DNA of 64,000 nt from Kitasatospora mediocidica KCTC 9733 (GCF_000744225.1 NZ_JQLN01000004.1:62001-126000), one strand, 5' to 3'. Positions 1 through 9,757 are shown, numbered from the stretch's first letter. Numbers and translations: made by a program. The notes: generated by a model not told the origin, from the letters alone.

Positions 1-378
1 GCCAGCGCCACCCACCCGCCGCTGACCATCCTGATCGACCTGCTCACCACCGTCATGGTGATCGTCCAGGCGCTCGCGCAGATCCTCGCCGTCACCGTGC
101 TGCGGCGCCGGCAGCCGGCGCTGAGCCGGCCGTACCGGATGTGGCCGTATCCGGCGCCGAGCATCCTCGCGGCCGTCGGCTGGCTGGTCATCTACGGCTA
201 CGCGGACAAGAACTCGCCCGGCTTCCACCCCATCGAATGGTCGCTGGCCTGGGTCGCGATGGGCAGCCTGGCGTTCCTGCTCTGGGCGCGGGTGGAACGG
301 ATCTGGCCGTTCGGGCCCAAGGAGATCCGTGAGGAGTACCTGACGGCGACCCCGGCGAGCGAGCCGAGCACCGTCTGA
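1..378 (+). CDS. APC-family amino acid permease, C-terminal part
   Basis: The reading frame is open from the first base, so only the last ~125 residues are in the window. Two hydrophobic segments are visible (around TILIDLLTTVMVIVQALAQI and SILAAVGWLVIYGY), separated by a basic loop with RPYRMWPYP. That R-P-(Y/F)-(R/K)-x-P loop before the last helices is common in bacterial APC-superfamily amino acid transporters. A third segment follows near the C-terminus. The protein would sit in the plasma membrane and take up an amino acid or organic cation; the substrate cannot be told from this fragment. Confidence 0.7.
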   Translation, partial: ASATHPPLTILIDLLTTVMVIVQALAQILAVTVLRRRQPALSRPYRMWPYPAPSILAAVGWLVIYGYADKNSPGFHPIEWSLAWVAMGSLAFLLWARVERIWPFGPKEIREEYLTATPASEPSTV

Positions 379-495
379 GGCCCGCTCACCGCCCGGTGCC
401 TGCGCACCGCCTGAAACCCGGGTGCCGCCTGACGCCCGAACACCACCGGGAGCCCGTGCAGCACGCCGGCCCGCCGGATGATCGACAATGTCCCC

Positions 496-1578
496 ATGAG
501 GTTGATCTCCGCGCTGGCCGGCGTCCTGGTGCTCGCGCTCACCATCGCCAGCATCCTGCGCACCCTGGTGGTGCCCCGAGGGCTCTACTCCACGCTGGTC
601 TCCCGGCTCTGGCGGATCCTGCGGACCGTCCTGCGGCTCTGCGCCAACCCGTTCGGCACCTACCGGGCGCAGGACCGCGCCCAGGCCTGGCTGGCACCGC
701 TGATGCTGCTCGGCATGCTGTTCTGCTGGCTCTGCGCGTTCCTGGCGGGCTTCACGCTGCTGCTGTACGCGAGCTCGGACCTGTCCTGGGGGGTCGCGCT
801 GCGCGAGGCCGGCTCCAGCCTCTTCACCCTCGGCTACGCCAGCGGCGACCGGCTGCGGCTCTCCGGCCTGGACTTCCTCGCCGCGGCCAGCGGGCCGCTG
901 GTGATCGCCCTGCAGATCGCCTACCTGCCGACCCTCTACGGCTCCTACAACCGCCGCGAGGTGGAGGTCACGCTGCTCCAGTCGAGGGCCGGTGAGCCCG
1001 CCTGGGGGCCCGAACTGCTGGCCCGCCAGTCGCTGGTGGACACCGAGACCGCGCTGCCGCAGCTCTACCGCGACTGGGAACGGCTGGCCGCCGAACTCGG
1101 CGAGAGCCACTCCAACTACCCCGTCCTGCTCTCCTTCCGCTCGCCGCAAGCGCACCGCAGCTGGATCGTCGGCCTGATCACGGTGATGGACGCTGCCGCT
1201 CTCCAGCTCGCGCTCAACCCCCGCACCGCACCGCCCGAAGCGCGGCTGGTGCTGCGCGCCGGCTTCACCGCGCTGCGCGACATCGCCCGGGTGCTGCGGT
1301 TCCCCTTCGATCCCGATCCGGAGCCGAACAGCCCGATCCGGATCAGCTACGCCGAGTTCGACGCAGCGGTGACCATGATCGTCGCCTCCGGCTTCGAGAC
1401 CGAGCGGCCCACCGTGCTGGCCTGGCCGCACTTCCAGGGGTGGCGGGTCAACTACGAGTCCATCGCGTACGAGATCTGCCGCCGCGTGGACGCCGTCCCG
1501 ACGCTCTGGACCGGTCCACGGGACTTCCCCGCCGTACCGATCCCGCCGCGCCGCCCCGCCGACCGCCGCCCGGTCTGA
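496..1578 (+). CDS. membrane protein with ion-channel-like pore segment
   Basis: About 360 residues. The N-terminus is a hydrophobic helix (RLISALAGVLVLALTIASIL). A second strong helix (LMLLGMLFCWLCAFLAGFTL) comes next, then a re-entrant-like stretch with SSLFTLGYASGDRL and another helix (PLVIALQIAYLPTLYGSY). The TLGYASGD string recalls the TxGYGD filter of two-helix K+ channels but has an insertion, so channel function is only suggested. The C-terminal ~200 residues are soluble and unrecognised. An ATG lies at 478, but the ATG at 496 starts directly at the helix and has a GACAAT -10-like box at 484-489 with no ribosome site, as in leaderless transcripts. No clear operon partner. Confidence 0.6.
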   Translation: MRLISALAGVLVLALTIASILRTLVVPRGLYSTLVSRLWRILRTVLRLCANPFGTYRAQDRAQAWLAPLMLLGMLFCWLCAFLAGFTLLLYASSDLSWGVALREAGSSLFTLGYASGDRLRLSGLDFLAAASGPLVIALQIAYLPTLYGSYNRREVEVTLLQSRAGEPAWGPELLARQSLVDTETALPQLYRDWERLAAELGESHSNYPVLLSFRSPQAHRSWIVGLITVMDAAALQLALNPRTAPPEARLVLRAGFTALRDIARVLRFPFDPDPEPNSPIRISYAEFDAAVTMIVASGFETERPTVLAWPHFQGWRVNYESIAYEICRRVDAVPTLWTGPRDFPAVPIPPRRPADRRPV

Positions 1579-1628
1579 CGACCGCCCGTTCCGAAGGCCG
1601 TCCTGAGGAATGGACGGCCGTCGGAACG

Positions 1629-4541
1629 TCACCGCAGGCCGGGCACCTCGCCGCACTCCACCCGGTCGAGCCGCACGCCGGGCAGCCCCTCGGCCCAGGC
1701 CGCGGTGACCGCCGCGAGCCGAGCGGCGTCCGGCGGCGTCCGGCCGAGCCCGATCGCGTAGCGCACGACATCCCGGCCACCGCCCTCCGACGGCTCGTGC
1801 TCGAACGGCCGGGGCCAGGCGTGCACGTCCGCGAGGCCGGCCCGCTCCAGGACGGTGAGCAGCGCGCGCAGCCGGCCCCGGACGCGCCCGAGCGTGCTGT
1901 CGAACTCCTCGCCCCGCACCGCCCGTACGGTCAGCACCGCCCAGGCCGCGTGCCGCCGGTGCAGCGCGGGCGGCGACAGCAGCTCGGACCGGCGGCCGTC
2001 CTCTCCGCCCTCCAGGGTTTCCCAGGCGTGGTAGAGCTCCTGGACCAGCAACTCCAGCCCGCCGAAACCCACTTGATCGGTACAGGAACGGACCGGACCG
2101 CTCGGGGTCGTGATCGTCACAGCGGCCTCGGAGGCCGGCGACGGCTCGGCCGCTAGAGCCACCGGCACCCGCCAGTCCCAGGCCGCCCAGCTGCCGAAGA
2201 ACTGTCGCAGCAGCCCGTCCGCCCCGGTGCCCGGCTCCGCCTCGCGGACCGTACGGGCGGCCAGCACCGTCCAGGCCAGACCCGGCAGGCCGCCGAACGG
2301 CGCCGAGTCCAGCCCTCGCGCCCGCGCCCAGGCCTTCACCTGCCGGGCCAACCCGGTGAACGCACCGCGGTCGGCGCCGACCGCGGCGAGGATCGCATCC
2401 GCGTCGCTGACCGCGCTCAGCGCCGTCGCCGCCGCCTCGCCCAGCTCGGCCCGTCGCCGCACCGCCTCGGCGGGCGCGAGCCGCCCGGTGGCGACGACCG
2501 CCAGGTCCACGGCCAGGCCCTCGACCTGCCAGCGCAGGCCGGGCACCCGGGCGCCGATCACCGGACGGACCCGGACCGCCTCCGGCAGCGCCGCCCGTAC
2601 TCGCGCGAGCAGTTCCGCCGGCTCGACCGTGCCGGGCAGCGCCGCGACCAGGTCCAGGTCCGCCCCCGGCAGCGCGCACCCGAGCCGGCGCGAACCGACG
2701 ACGTGCACGACACCCTCGGCCAGCGCCTGCGACAGCCGCCGCATGACCTGCTGCGCAAGCTCATCCTGAGCGGCGGCAGCCGGGGCGGCGGCGACCGGCT
2801 CAGTGACAGGCTCGGGCAGCCACTGCAGCGTGCCCGTCCCCAGGGCGACGGTGGCCCGGGGCAGCATCGGCCCCTGGCCCCGGCGCGAGAGCAGGACCAC
2901 CTCACCGACCAGTGCCGAACTCCCGCCCAGCCGCGCGGCCAGCGCGCCGGCGAGTCGGCGCGGATCGCGGGCGCGCCCCAGCGTCAGGTGCGGGGTGTAG
3001 CCGTCGCCGCGCCCCCGGCAGCGGGGGAAGGACTGCTCCAGCGCGCGGCGCAGCGCGGCCCAGGGAGCAGGGTCGGCCGCCGCCGGATCGAGCCAGAGGG
3101 TGGCATCGTCGCGGTGCGCGAAACTGCGCACTCCGTCGAGCCGGGCGGTGAACGGTGCGACGCGCGCGGCAGCGGCGCTCAGCAGCGGAGCGGCCTGCTC
3201 GAAGTCGGACTCAGGCACGAAGCCGAAGAGCAGGTTCACGTGCGGCGGCCAGCGGTCGAGCTGCGGATCGTGCTCGCGCCGGGCCTGCTGGATCGGCGGC
3301 CAGAGCTCGCCCGGCGGGATCCAGGCCAGTGCCGTCCTGGCGGTCGGCGCGACATCCAGCACAACAGCACTGCTGCTCAACGTCTCTGACGAGGCATCAG
3401 ATCCGCCGCCCAACTCGACGCGCACCCCGTAGTGGTCGGAGGGGAACAGCCCGTCGGGGGTCGCCGGTGCGGCGCCCCACAGCTCCGCCGCGGTCGCCCG
3501 CAGCGCGGGCCCGCGCAGCAGTACCCGGTCCAGCCGGGAGGCGCGTCCGAAGAGCGAGGAGACGGCGGCCAGTGGATTGACGCCCGGATCGAAGGTGGGC
3601 GTGTGGTCGTCCGCGCCGCGCACCTCGCTCCAGGCGTCCCGCAGGCCGAGCCGGGCTGCCGGGCCGTCCGGACCGCCGGCGCCGTCGTTGAAGTCGCCCA
3701 GGAGCAGCAGGTCGCCGTCCACCCCCGCCAACCCCGGCGCGAGACGGGCGAGTTCGGCCTTCCGCGTGAGCGGCCCGTGCTCGGAATGGTCGCTGGTCAA
3801 GTGGGTGCCGGCCACCGTCAGCGGGCCGTCCGCCGTCTGCACGGTGACGGCCGCGACCGCCTTGTGCGGGCCGAGCCGGTGCTGCGCCGCCTCCCGCACG
3901 GGCAGCCTGCTGAGCAGGAGCAGCCCACTCTCATCGACGTCCCGCCCGGTCGGGTCGGTGCCCAGGGTGTACGCGGCCCGGACCCAGGGCGCCGCCAGCA
4001 GGAGGGCGAGCAGACCCGCATCGACCTCCTGGAGGGCGATGACGTCGGCGTCGGCGCGCTCCAACTCCGCCAGCAGCAGCGGCCGTCGTCGGGCGGTGTC
4101 GATCCGGTCGCTGTCGTAGCGGTCCCAGAGGGTGTTCCAGGTCAGCACCCGGACGGCCGCCCCGGACCGGCCGCCGGACGAAGCGGCCGGAACGGTCGCG
4201 GCGGTGGGCGGGACGGGAGCGGGGCACCAGCCACGCGCCGGGTCCCAGGCGTACGGCGTGCGGGCGGTGAAGAACGGCGCGCGCAGCCGGCGCGGGTCCT
4301 GGGCCCGGCCGAGCCCCGAGGAGTCGATCCGGTCCAGGCCGGCGGCCCGGTCCCAGACCACCTCGCCATCGGCCTCGACGAACAGCACCCGGTGCCACGG
4401 GATGTCGCCGCCGGGCACGAAGGCCGGCAGCGGCACCCGCTTGGGCACGGCCGCGCGGACGTTGACGCCCAGCACGAACCGGGCCGGGTCGAACCGCTGG
4501 TCCCAGCGGATCCGGTGGTAGATCTCCTCGCTGGTGCGCAT
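1629..4541 (-). CDS. multidomain RNA-repair protein (DUF504, EEP, 2H phosphoesterase, nucleotidyltransferase)
   Basis: About 970 residues with four recognisable modules (numbered from the GTG at 4544). (1) Residues 1-80 match the DUF504 style ([14 protein letters not shown]). (2) Residues 131-378 form an endonuclease/exonuclease/phosphatase domain with N137 (TWNTLW), E173 (LQEVD), H248 (GTHLT), D284/N286 (GDFND) and D370/H371 (SDHYG). (3) Residues ~400-575 form a 2H (LigT/2'-5' RNA ligase-like) domain with HVN at 435 and HLT at 519. (4) Residues ~595-970 form a PAP/OAS1-type nucleotidyltransferase with GS at 617-618, D629xD631 and D680. Together these could remove 2',3'-cyclic or other blocked ends and add nucleotides to RNA. 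The stop of the upstream ligase/kinase gene overlaps this start (TGATG at 4539-4543), implying translational coupling; a GTG at 4544 is an alternative start. All catalytic residues look intact. The exact substrate is unknown. Confidence 0.85.
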   Translation of the reverse strand: MRTSEEIYHRIRWDQRFDPARFVLGVNVRAAVPKRVPLPAFVPGGDIPWHRVLFVEADGEVVWDRAAGLDRIDSSGLGRAQDPRRLRAPFFTARTPYAWDPARGWCPAPVPPTAATVPAASSGGRSGAAVRVLTWNTLWDRYDSDRIDTARRRPLLLAELERADADVIALQEVDAGLLALLLAAPWVRAAYTLGTDPTGRDVDESGLLLLSRLPVREAAQHRLGPHKAVAAVTVQTADGPLTVAGTHLTSDHSEHGPLTRKAELARLAPGLAGVDGDLLLLGDFNDGAGGPDGPAARLGLRDAWSEVRGADDHTPTFDPGVNPLAAVSSLFGRASRLDRVLLRGPALRATAAELWGAAPATPDGLFPSDHYGVRVELGGGSDASSETLSSSAVVLDVAPTARTALAWIPPGELWPPIQQARREHDPQLDRWPPHVNLLFGFVPESDFEQAAPLLSAAAARVAPFTARLDGVRSFAHRDDATLWLDPAAADPAPWAALRRALEQSFPRCRGRGDGYTPHLTLGRARDPRRLAGALAARLGGSSALVGEVVLLSRRGQGPMLPRATVALGTGTLQWLPEPVTEPVAAAPAAAAQDELAQQVMRRLSQALAEGVVHVVGSRRLGCALPGADLDLVAALPGTVEPAELLARVRAALPEAVRVRPVIGARVPGLRWQVEGLAVDLAVVATGRLAPAEAVRRRAELGEAAATALSAVSDADAILAAVGADRGAFTGLARQVKAWARARGLDSAPFGGLPGLAWTVLAARTVREAEPGTGADGLLRQFFGSWAAWDWRVPVALAAEPSPASEAAVTITTPSGPVRSCTDQVGFGGLELLVQELYHAWETLEGGEDGRRSELLSPPALHRRHAAWAVLTVRAVRGEEFDSTLGRVRGRLRALLTVLERAGLADVHAWPRPFEHEPSEGGGRDVVRYAIGLGRTPPDAARLAAVTAAWAEGLPGVRLDRVECGEVPGLR

Positions 4542-6469
4542 CACAGCTCCAGTCTGTCGGGCGAGCCGTCCACGTGGTCCAGCGCGCCGACAGCGTCGAG
4601 GTCGTCGATGTCGTCCACGGCGTCCATGCCGTCCATGCCGTCCATGTCGTCGACGGTGCCGCCCGGGCCGACGTACCAGGTGCGGTGTGCCTGGCCGGGG
4701 TACGGCGGTGCGAAGCGGGCGAGTTGCGCGGCGAGTACGGCGGCCGGCACCGGGTGCGGGCGGACGGCGTTGCGCCGGGCCAGCTCCGCCTCATCGACCA
4801 GCACGACGGCGTGCGTGACCAAGGCGTCCCGGCGGGCCGCCACCGCGTGCACCAGCGAGCGCTGCTGACGGGTGAGCGAGGTGGCGTCCCAGACCACCGT
4901 CCGACGCCCGGTCAGGGCGGCGGCGAGCCGCTCCAGTCCCGCGCTCAGAACGGCCGCGTTGGCCCGCTGGTCCGAGCGGTCCCCGCGGGCCTCGCGCAGG
5001 TCGTCGAGCGACAGCACCTCGTCCACGCCGGGCAGCGCGCGGGCGAAGCCGCTCTTGCCGCTGCCGGAGGGGCCCACCATGACGACCAGGCGGGGGAACT
5101 CCCCGTTCCGCAGCCGCCAACCGCGGGCCATCACCTCCTGCGCGGTGCTCAACCGGCCGAGCGCCCGGCCCTCCAGCGCCTCGGCCCAGTACCGGTCGGC
5201 CACCGCGGCCTCCGGCGCGCACGTCTCGCTCGGGACGTGCGCGCCGGGCGAGACGTGCGCGCCGGGCGGGACGTGCGCGCCTGCCGCGCCGAGCTCGTGC
5301 CGCAGGGCGAGGCGCAGGGCGAGGCGCAGCGCGCGCAGTGGCGCCGGGCCGAGCAGGCCGGACGCCTCGGCGTGCAGCGCCGACCATTCGACCTGCTCGC
5401 GGGCCTCGGCGGCCGCCGGGTCCGTCCGTCCGGTCAGTACGGCCGCGGCGACCGCGTGCAGCACCCCCAGATCGGCCGCCGCCGCCATCCGGACCAGTCC
5501 GGCCCGGCGCTCATCGTCCGGGAACGGCCCATGCAGCGCGGAGTGCAGGCCGACCAGGTCCGCGACCCGGCGCGCCTGTGCCATGCCCAGCGGCGCCACC
5601 AGTCGGGGCATCAACCGGCCCCGACGCGCACCGTGCAACAGCGCCGCCAGCACGCCCGCGAGCCGGGCCGAACCCGGACGACCCAACAGCTCCAGCCGCG
5701 CGGAGACGTCGGCCACCGCCGCCTCGGCCCGCTCGACGGCGTCCGGACCGCTCCCCAGCTCGGCAGGCTCCAGGCTCAGCGCGGCCAGCAGCGCCGGCAC
5801 GTCGACCGCCGCCCCCGACCGCACGTCCCACAGCGCGGCGCCGGGCCGCAGCCCGTTGGCGACGACGGCGGCGTGCATCCAGTGCGTGTCGGTGCGCACA
5901 TGCGCCGGGCGGACCCACTTGGCCACCCGGTCGGCGAACTCCGCCCGGCCGAAGCCCTCGGCGGCGCGCACCACGAACCCCTCCTGGCGCTCGGTGTCCA
6001 GCCGCAGCTTCCGCAGCGCTCGCACCGCCCGTTCGTCCAGCACGCCGCGCCACAGCACGGGCGGCACCGGCACACCCAGGGCGCGGGTGAAGCGCACCGT
6101 CTCGTCCCAGTCCAGGCAGCGGTCCTCGGCGTCCCAGACCGAGAAGGCGTAGAACCAGCTCTCCAGGTCGTCATAGGCGATCGAGTGCCGGGCGTAGAGG
6201 TTCTCCCCGCAGATCCGCCAGCCGGCGGGGATCGACCGGGCGATCCGGCCCTGCAACGCCTTGACCCACGCGCGGGACGAGTGGTGCGCCGAGTCCAGCG
6301 AACGGGCGTGCAGGCCGTCGGGGTAGAGCGTGGTGTTCTCCCCGTCGAGCTTCTCGGTGACCACGACCTCCCGGCCGAGCAGCCCGGCCAGCCCGCCGGC
6401 CCGGACATCGTCCGGGGTGGCCCCCGGCGACCAGGGCAGGTGCGGGGTGCGAGGGTAGTGCGTCCGCAT
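4541..6469 (-). CDS. RNA ligase / polynucleotide kinase fusion
   Basis: 642 residues. The N-terminal ~195 residues carry the covalent nucleotidyltransferase motifs of ATP-dependent RNA ligases: motif I EKLDGEN (nucleotidyl-lysine K40), motif III-like GENLYARHS (E89), motif IV EGFVVR (E163) and motif V AKWVRP (K184). A central helical region (~200-390) is unrecognised. The C-terminal kinase has Walker A GPSGSGKS at 466-473, SLDD at 487-490 and WDAT at 527-530, as in PNKP/T4 Pnk-type 5'-kinases. A low-complexity linker near 396-420 repeats GAHVP/S, and the tail (~606-635) is rich in Asp and Met. Predicted role: 5'-phosphorylation and sealing of broken RNA together with the coupled downstream end-processing protein. 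The start has GGGAG upstream and follows a plausible promoter. Confidence 0.85.
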   Translation of the reverse strand: MRTHYPRTPHLPWSPGATPDDVRAGGLAGLLGREVVVTEKLDGENTTLYPDGLHARSLDSAHHSSRAWVKALQGRIARSIPAGWRICGENLYARHSIAYDDLESWFYAFSVWDAEDRCLDWDETVRFTRALGVPVPPVLWRGVLDERAVRALRKLRLDTERQEGFVVRAAEGFGRAEFADRVAKWVRPAHVRTDTHWMHAAVVANGLRPGAALWDVRSGAAVDVPALLAALSLEPAELGSGPDAVERAEAAVADVSARLELLGRPGSARLAGVLAALLHGARRGRLMPRLVAPLGMAQARRVADLVGLHSALHGPFPDDERRAGLVRMAAAADLGVLHAVAAAVLTGRTDPAAAEAREQVEWSALHAEASGLLGPAPLRALRLALRLALRHELGAAGAHVPPGAHVSPGAHVPSETCAPEAAVADRYWAEALEGRALGRLSTAQEVMARGWRLRNGEFPRLVVMVGPSGSGKSGFARALPGVDEVLSLDDLREARGDRSDQRANAAVLSAGLERLAAALTGRRTVVWDATSLTRQQRSLVHAVAARRDALVTHAVVLVDEAELARRNAVRPHPVPAAVLAAQLARFAPPYPGQAHRTWYVGPGGTVDDMDGMDGMDAVDDIDDLDAVGALDHVDGSPDRLEL

Positions 6470-6502
6470 GGCCCGCTCCCGTTGACGACGTCGTGTCCGG
6501 CC

Positions 6503-6533
6503 ACCCTAGGGCGGGTCCGCGGGGCGGCTCCAA
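6503..6533 (-). promoter_or_regulatory. candidate promoter of the RNA-repair operon
   Basis: On the minus strand TTGGAG (6533-6528) and TAGGGT (6508-6503) lie 19 bp apart, 34 bp before the ligase/kinase start, with a GGGAG ribosome site in between. This approximates the housekeeping-sigma consensus. Read by eye only. Confidence 0.35.
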
Positions 6534-6664
6534 CCATTAATCGGCCGGGAAACCGCAGCTCGGCGCGCGCTCGCGAGCGGCTGCCGCCACCGACTGGTCC
6601 GGCTTCGCGCCTCGTCGCGGCTGCCGACGAGCTGCGCTAGCCGCGCTAGCTGACATCAGAGCTC

Positions 6665-6693
6665 TAGCTGTTCTACATGTCGTAGAACAGCTA
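6665..6693. promoter_or_regulatory. perfect 12-bp inverted repeat in AT-rich island
   Basis: TAGCTGTTCTAC (6665-6676), 5-nt spacer, GTAGAACAGCTA (6682-6693). It sits 39 bp downstream of the Gfo/Idh stop and about 195 bp upstream of the RNA-ligase start, in a locally AT-rich patch unlike its surroundings. It could be a terminator for the first gene (no long T run) or an operator for the repair operon. Confidence 0.5.
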
Positions 6694-6731
6694 AAAGACG
6701 CCGACATACCTACCCCGTCGCCCCCCCCGAC

Positions 6732-7631
6732 TCAGCCCCCCACCGCGAGCCGGACCGCGCACCCCGTGCTCAGCGCCTCCTCCGCAGCGGCGAGGACGCG
6801 CACCACCCGCAGCCCGAAGGCCGCGTCACACGGGTGCGGCTCCCCCGACCGCAGCGCATCGACGGCGCGCTCGAAGGCCGCCCGGGGACCGGCGGTGGAG
6901 TCCGGCATCCGGCTCACGCCCGCCTCCCCGCGCAGCTCGATGCTCATGCCCGCGGCCTTCGGCGGTGCGGTCAGGCTGAGGCTCGCCGTGCTGGACGCGC
7001 CGCCAGCGTGCCGGAACGCCAGGTGCACGGTGTCGCCCGGACCGCCGGCCGCCGTGACCTGCTCGACCCCACCGAGGGTGGGCAGCAGCACCGACAGCAC
7101 GTGCGGGCCGACGTCCCAGAGCGCGCCCTTCTCCCGGCGCCAGGGCGACGCCGCGTACGGGCTGTCGGCACCGGCAGCGAAGACCGAGCCCAGCCACTGC
7201 GCGTGGCCGGTGAACCAGTCGCCCGCGGCGGCCCGCTGCTCCGTCCAGGCGGACTGGTCCCGGTCGAAGCGGAGCGTGAAGAAGACCTCGGTGCGCACCC
7301 GCGCCCGTTCGGCCGCCGCCACCACGGCGGCGGCCTGCTCGACGTCCATCGCCAGCGGCTTGTCCAGCAGCAGATGGCACCCGGCCTGCGCGGCGCGCAG
7401 CGCCAGCCCGGCCTGCACCGCGGGCGGCAGGGCCATCGAGACCGCATCCACCGCCGCGAACAGGGCATCCACGTCCTGGTACGCCGGCACCCCGTGCACG
7501 GCCGCCAGCTCGGCGGCCGCCTCCGGGCGCCGACCCCACACCCCGACGAACTCCACCCCAGGGTGGTCGGCCAGCACGGGCGCGTGCACCCGCTGCGCCC
7601 AAGGGCCGGTTCCCAGTAGTCCGATCCGCAT
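6732..7631 (-). CDS. Gfo/Idh/MocA-family oxidoreductase
   Basis: 299 residues from ATG 7631, preceded by GAAGGG; a GTG at 7640 is possible. The N-terminus has the Rossmann motif MRIGLLGTGPWAQ. The central DKP segment (LLLDKPLAM) is the hallmark of this family and contributes the nicotinamide-side lysine. The C-terminal half has WDVGPHVLSVLLPTLGG, matching the catalytic D-x-G-x-H pattern of Gfo/Idh/MocA enzymes. It is a cytosolic NAD(P)-dependent dehydrogenase acting on a sugar, inositol or similar; the substrate is not evident and the neighbours do not help. Confidence 0.85.
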   Translation of the reverse strand: MRIGLLGTGPWAQRVHAPVLADHPGVEFVGVWGRRPEAAAELAAVHGVPAYQDVDALFAAVDAVSMALPPAVQAGLALRAAQAGCHLLLDKPLAMDVEQAAAVVAAAERARVRTEVFFTLRFDRDQSAWTEQRAAAGDWFTGHAQWLGSVFAAGADSPYAASPWRREKGALWDVGPHVLSVLLPTLGGVEQVTAAGGPGDTVHLAFRHAGGASSTASLSLTAPPKAAGMSIELRGEAGVSRMPDSTAGPRAAFERAVDALRSGEPHPCDAAFGLRVVRVLAAAEEALSTGCAVRLAVGG

Positions 7632-7707
7632 CCGCCGCACCCTTCGCCGTCTCCGTGGGCCGCAGCGGCCAGCCGCTCAGCCAGTGTTCGCTCAGCCAGT
7701 GTGCCGA

Positions 7708-8376
7708 TCAGCCGATGACGCGAACCAGCGTGAACCCGTCGTACCCCTTGACCCCGACGGTCTGCACCGCGGTCGCCGTCACCCGCGGCTCGGCCGCGAT
7801 CAGCTCGTGCATCTCGCGCACGCCCCGCACGGACGGGTCCGTGCTCTGCCCGTCCGCCACGGCGCCGCCGCGCACCACGTTGTCGATGACGATCAGCGAT
7901 CCGGGGTGGGTGAGCTTCAGCGCCCAGCGGAAGTACTCGGGGTTGCTGGGCTTGTCCGCGTCGATGAAGACCAGGTCGAACGGCTCGGCGCCGTCGTCCA
8001 CCAGCTCCGCCAGGCTGTCCGCGGCCCGGCCGGTGCGCACCTCGGCGACCTTCTCCAGGCCCGCCTCGTGCAGGTTGGCCCGGGCGACCGCGGCGTGCGC
8101 CGGGTTGATCTCCAGCGAGACCAGCCGCCCGCCGGCGGGCAGCGCCCGGCCCAGCCAGATCGCGCTGTAGCCGCCGAGCGAGCCGACCTCCAGGATCCGG
8201 CGGGCACCGGCCGTGACCGCCAGCAGGTGCAGCAGCTTGCCCTGGTTGGGGGCGACCGCGATCTCCGGCAGGCCCGCCGCCTTGCTGGTGGCCAGCGCGG
8301 CGCTGAGTGCGGCGTCCTCCCCCACCAGGACACCGCTCAGGTACTCGTCGACTGCGGTCCACTGCTGCTGGGTCAT
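7708..8376 (-). CDS. class I SAM-dependent O-methyltransferase (CCoAOMT-like)
   Basis: 222 residues from ATG 8376, chosen because GGAGG sits 7 nt before it; a longer frame to 8445 lacks such a site. Motifs of family 3 O-methyltransferases are clear: motif I ILEVGSLGGYSAIWL (SAM binding), an acidic SLEI end of beta-2, LVFIDADKP with the metal-binding Asp, and IVIDNVVRGG. These enzymes use a divalent metal and methylate catechol-like or other hydroxyls. The start lies ~60 bp after the DedA stop on the same strand, so the two may be co-transcribed. The substrate is unknown. Confidence 0.85.
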   Translation of the reverse strand: MTQQQWTAVDEYLSGVLVGEDAALSAALATSKAAGLPEIAVAPNQGKLLHLLAVTAGARRILEVGSLGGYSAIWLGRALPAGGRLVSLEINPAHAAVARANLHEAGLEKVAEVRTGRAADSLAELVDDGAEPFDLVFIDADKPSNPEYFRWALKLTHPGSLIVIDNVVRGGAVADGQSTDPSVRGVREMHELIAAEPRVTATAVQTVGVKGYDGFTLVRVIG

Positions 8377-8437
8377 CAGAACCTCCGCTGCGCTACTGGC
8401 CTCTGCTGCTACGGAGATCCTACGGCGTGACGCTCCG

Positions 8438-9109
8438 TCACTCACCGACGGGCAGCGCCTGCTCGCCCACCCGGCCCGCGGCCGCGTCGGCGGCCTTGTG
8501 CTCGGCGCGCATCCGGGCCGCGCGGCGCTTGAGCACCAGCGCGGAGGTCGCCCCCGCCAGTACGGCCAGGACCAGGGCGACCCAGGAGAAGCTCTGCAGG
8601 TACTTCTCGACGACCTTGCCGGCGTAGTAGACGGCGACCGTCGTCCCGCCCGCCCAGATCACGCCACCGAGCACGTTGGCGATCAGGAACTTCCAGTACG
8701 GCATCCGCAGCGCGCCCGCGAGCGGCCCGGCGAAGATCCGCAGCAGCGCGATGAACCGGCCGAAGAAGACCGCCCACATCCCCCACCGGTTGAACGCCCG
8801 CTCGGCGGTGGCCAGATGGTCGGGCCCGAAGTGCGCCGGGAACTTCCTCCCGAGCTTCTCGAAGAGCGGCTTGCCGCCCTTGCGTCCGATGGCGTAGCCG
8901 ATCGAGTCGCCGATCACCGCCCCGGCCACGGCACAGAGCCCGACCAGCACCGGATTGACCGTCCCCTTGGAGGCCAGCAGGCCGGCGGAGACCAGGGCGA
9001 TCTCACCGGGCAACGGAATGCCGATGCTCTCCACGCCGATGATCAGTCCGACCAGCAGATACACCGCCAACGGCGGGACGCTGTCGATCCAGGTGTCGAT
9101 GTGAAACAA
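8438..9109 (-). CDS. DedA-family membrane protein
   Basis: 223 residues with several transmembrane helices. The family signature is complete: ESIGIPLPGE near residue 27, GDSIGYAIGRKGG near 66, and FFGRFIALLRIFAGPLAG near 114 with the conserved arginines. Members sit in the inner membrane and are tied to lipid-carrier (undecaprenyl phosphate or phospholipid) translocation and membrane-potential upkeep. The TTG start at 9109 is supported by GGAGG 9-10 nt upstream. The C-terminal tail is charged and cytosolic. Confidence 0.9.
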   Translation of the reverse strand: MFHIDTWIDSVPPLAVYLLVGLIIGVESIGIPLPGEIALVSAGLLASKGTVNPVLVGLCAVAGAVIGDSIGYAIGRKGGKPLFEKLGRKFPAHFGPDHLATAERAFNRWGMWAVFFGRFIALLRIFAGPLAGALRMPYWKFLIANVLGGVIWAGGTTVAVYYAGKVVEKYLQSFSWVALVLAVLAGATSALVLKRRAARMRAEHKAADAAAGRVGEQALPVGE

Positions 9110-9241
9110 GGCCGGCTACCTCCAGGAGCACACTGCGGAACATAAGACCGACCGGCCATGGTGGGCGGCCTAAGCAGCCTAACGCGCTGCCACCCGACGC
9201 AACGCTTTGCCATTCCTTTAAGTTCCGCCGACGCGGCACAC

Positions 9242-9757
9242 TCACCCGAGGCCGCCGAGCACCATGTCCTGGATGTAACCGTTCATGTGGATGGTCGAGT
9301 CGGCGAAGCCGAACGTACCGCTGTCGGCGTCCACCGAGGCGCTGAATCCCACCTGGCAGAAGTAGGAGTGGCCCGCGTTCGCCTTGAAGGAGGTCTCCGC
9401 GACGGTCCAGGTGCCCGTCTCCGTCCCCGAGTCGGAGTCGAACCAGCCGACGCCGCTGCTCCAGGCCGGCTGCACCTCGACCTGCCGTGCCGTCCGCCTC
9501 TTCTGGTCCTCCTGCAGCGGCTGCATCGCCTCTCGCACCCCGGAGGCGCCCAGCAGCTGGTCCAGCACCGGCCGCCGGAGCTCGGCCGCGCGGACGAACT
9601 CGGCCCGCCGCCGGTCCACGCGCTCCTGCATCCCGCGGATCAGGTCCGCGCCCGCGGCGCGGGTGACATCCGGCGAGGGCGGTTCGAAGCCGAGCGCCCG
9701 CTCCAACGCCCTCACCTGGTCGGCGCCGTGCGCCCGGGTGTTCATCGTGGTCGACAT
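9242..9757 (-). CDS. hypothetical protein, possible C-terminal beta domain
   Basis: 171 residues from ATG 9757, which follows GAGG; the frame is open further to 9949 but that part is low-complexity and Arg-rich. The N-terminal half is helical and charged (QERVDRRRAEFVRAAELRR). The C-terminal half is Gly/Ser/Asp/Thr-rich with alternating aromatics (VGWFDSDSGTETGTWTVAE), suggesting a beta-sandwich. There is no signal peptide and I recognise no family. The next gene (Lrp regulator) ends upstream on the same strand. Whether it is secreted or part of an assembly is unknown. Confidence 0.55.
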   Translation of the reverse strand: MSTTMNTRAHGADQVRALERALGFEPPSPDVTRAAGADLIRGMQERVDRRRAEFVRAAELRRPVLDQLLGASGVREAMQPLQEDQKRRTARQVEVQPAWSSGVGWFDSDSGTETGTWTVAETSFKANAGHSYFCQVGFSASVDADSGTFGFADSTIHMNGYIQDMVLGGLG

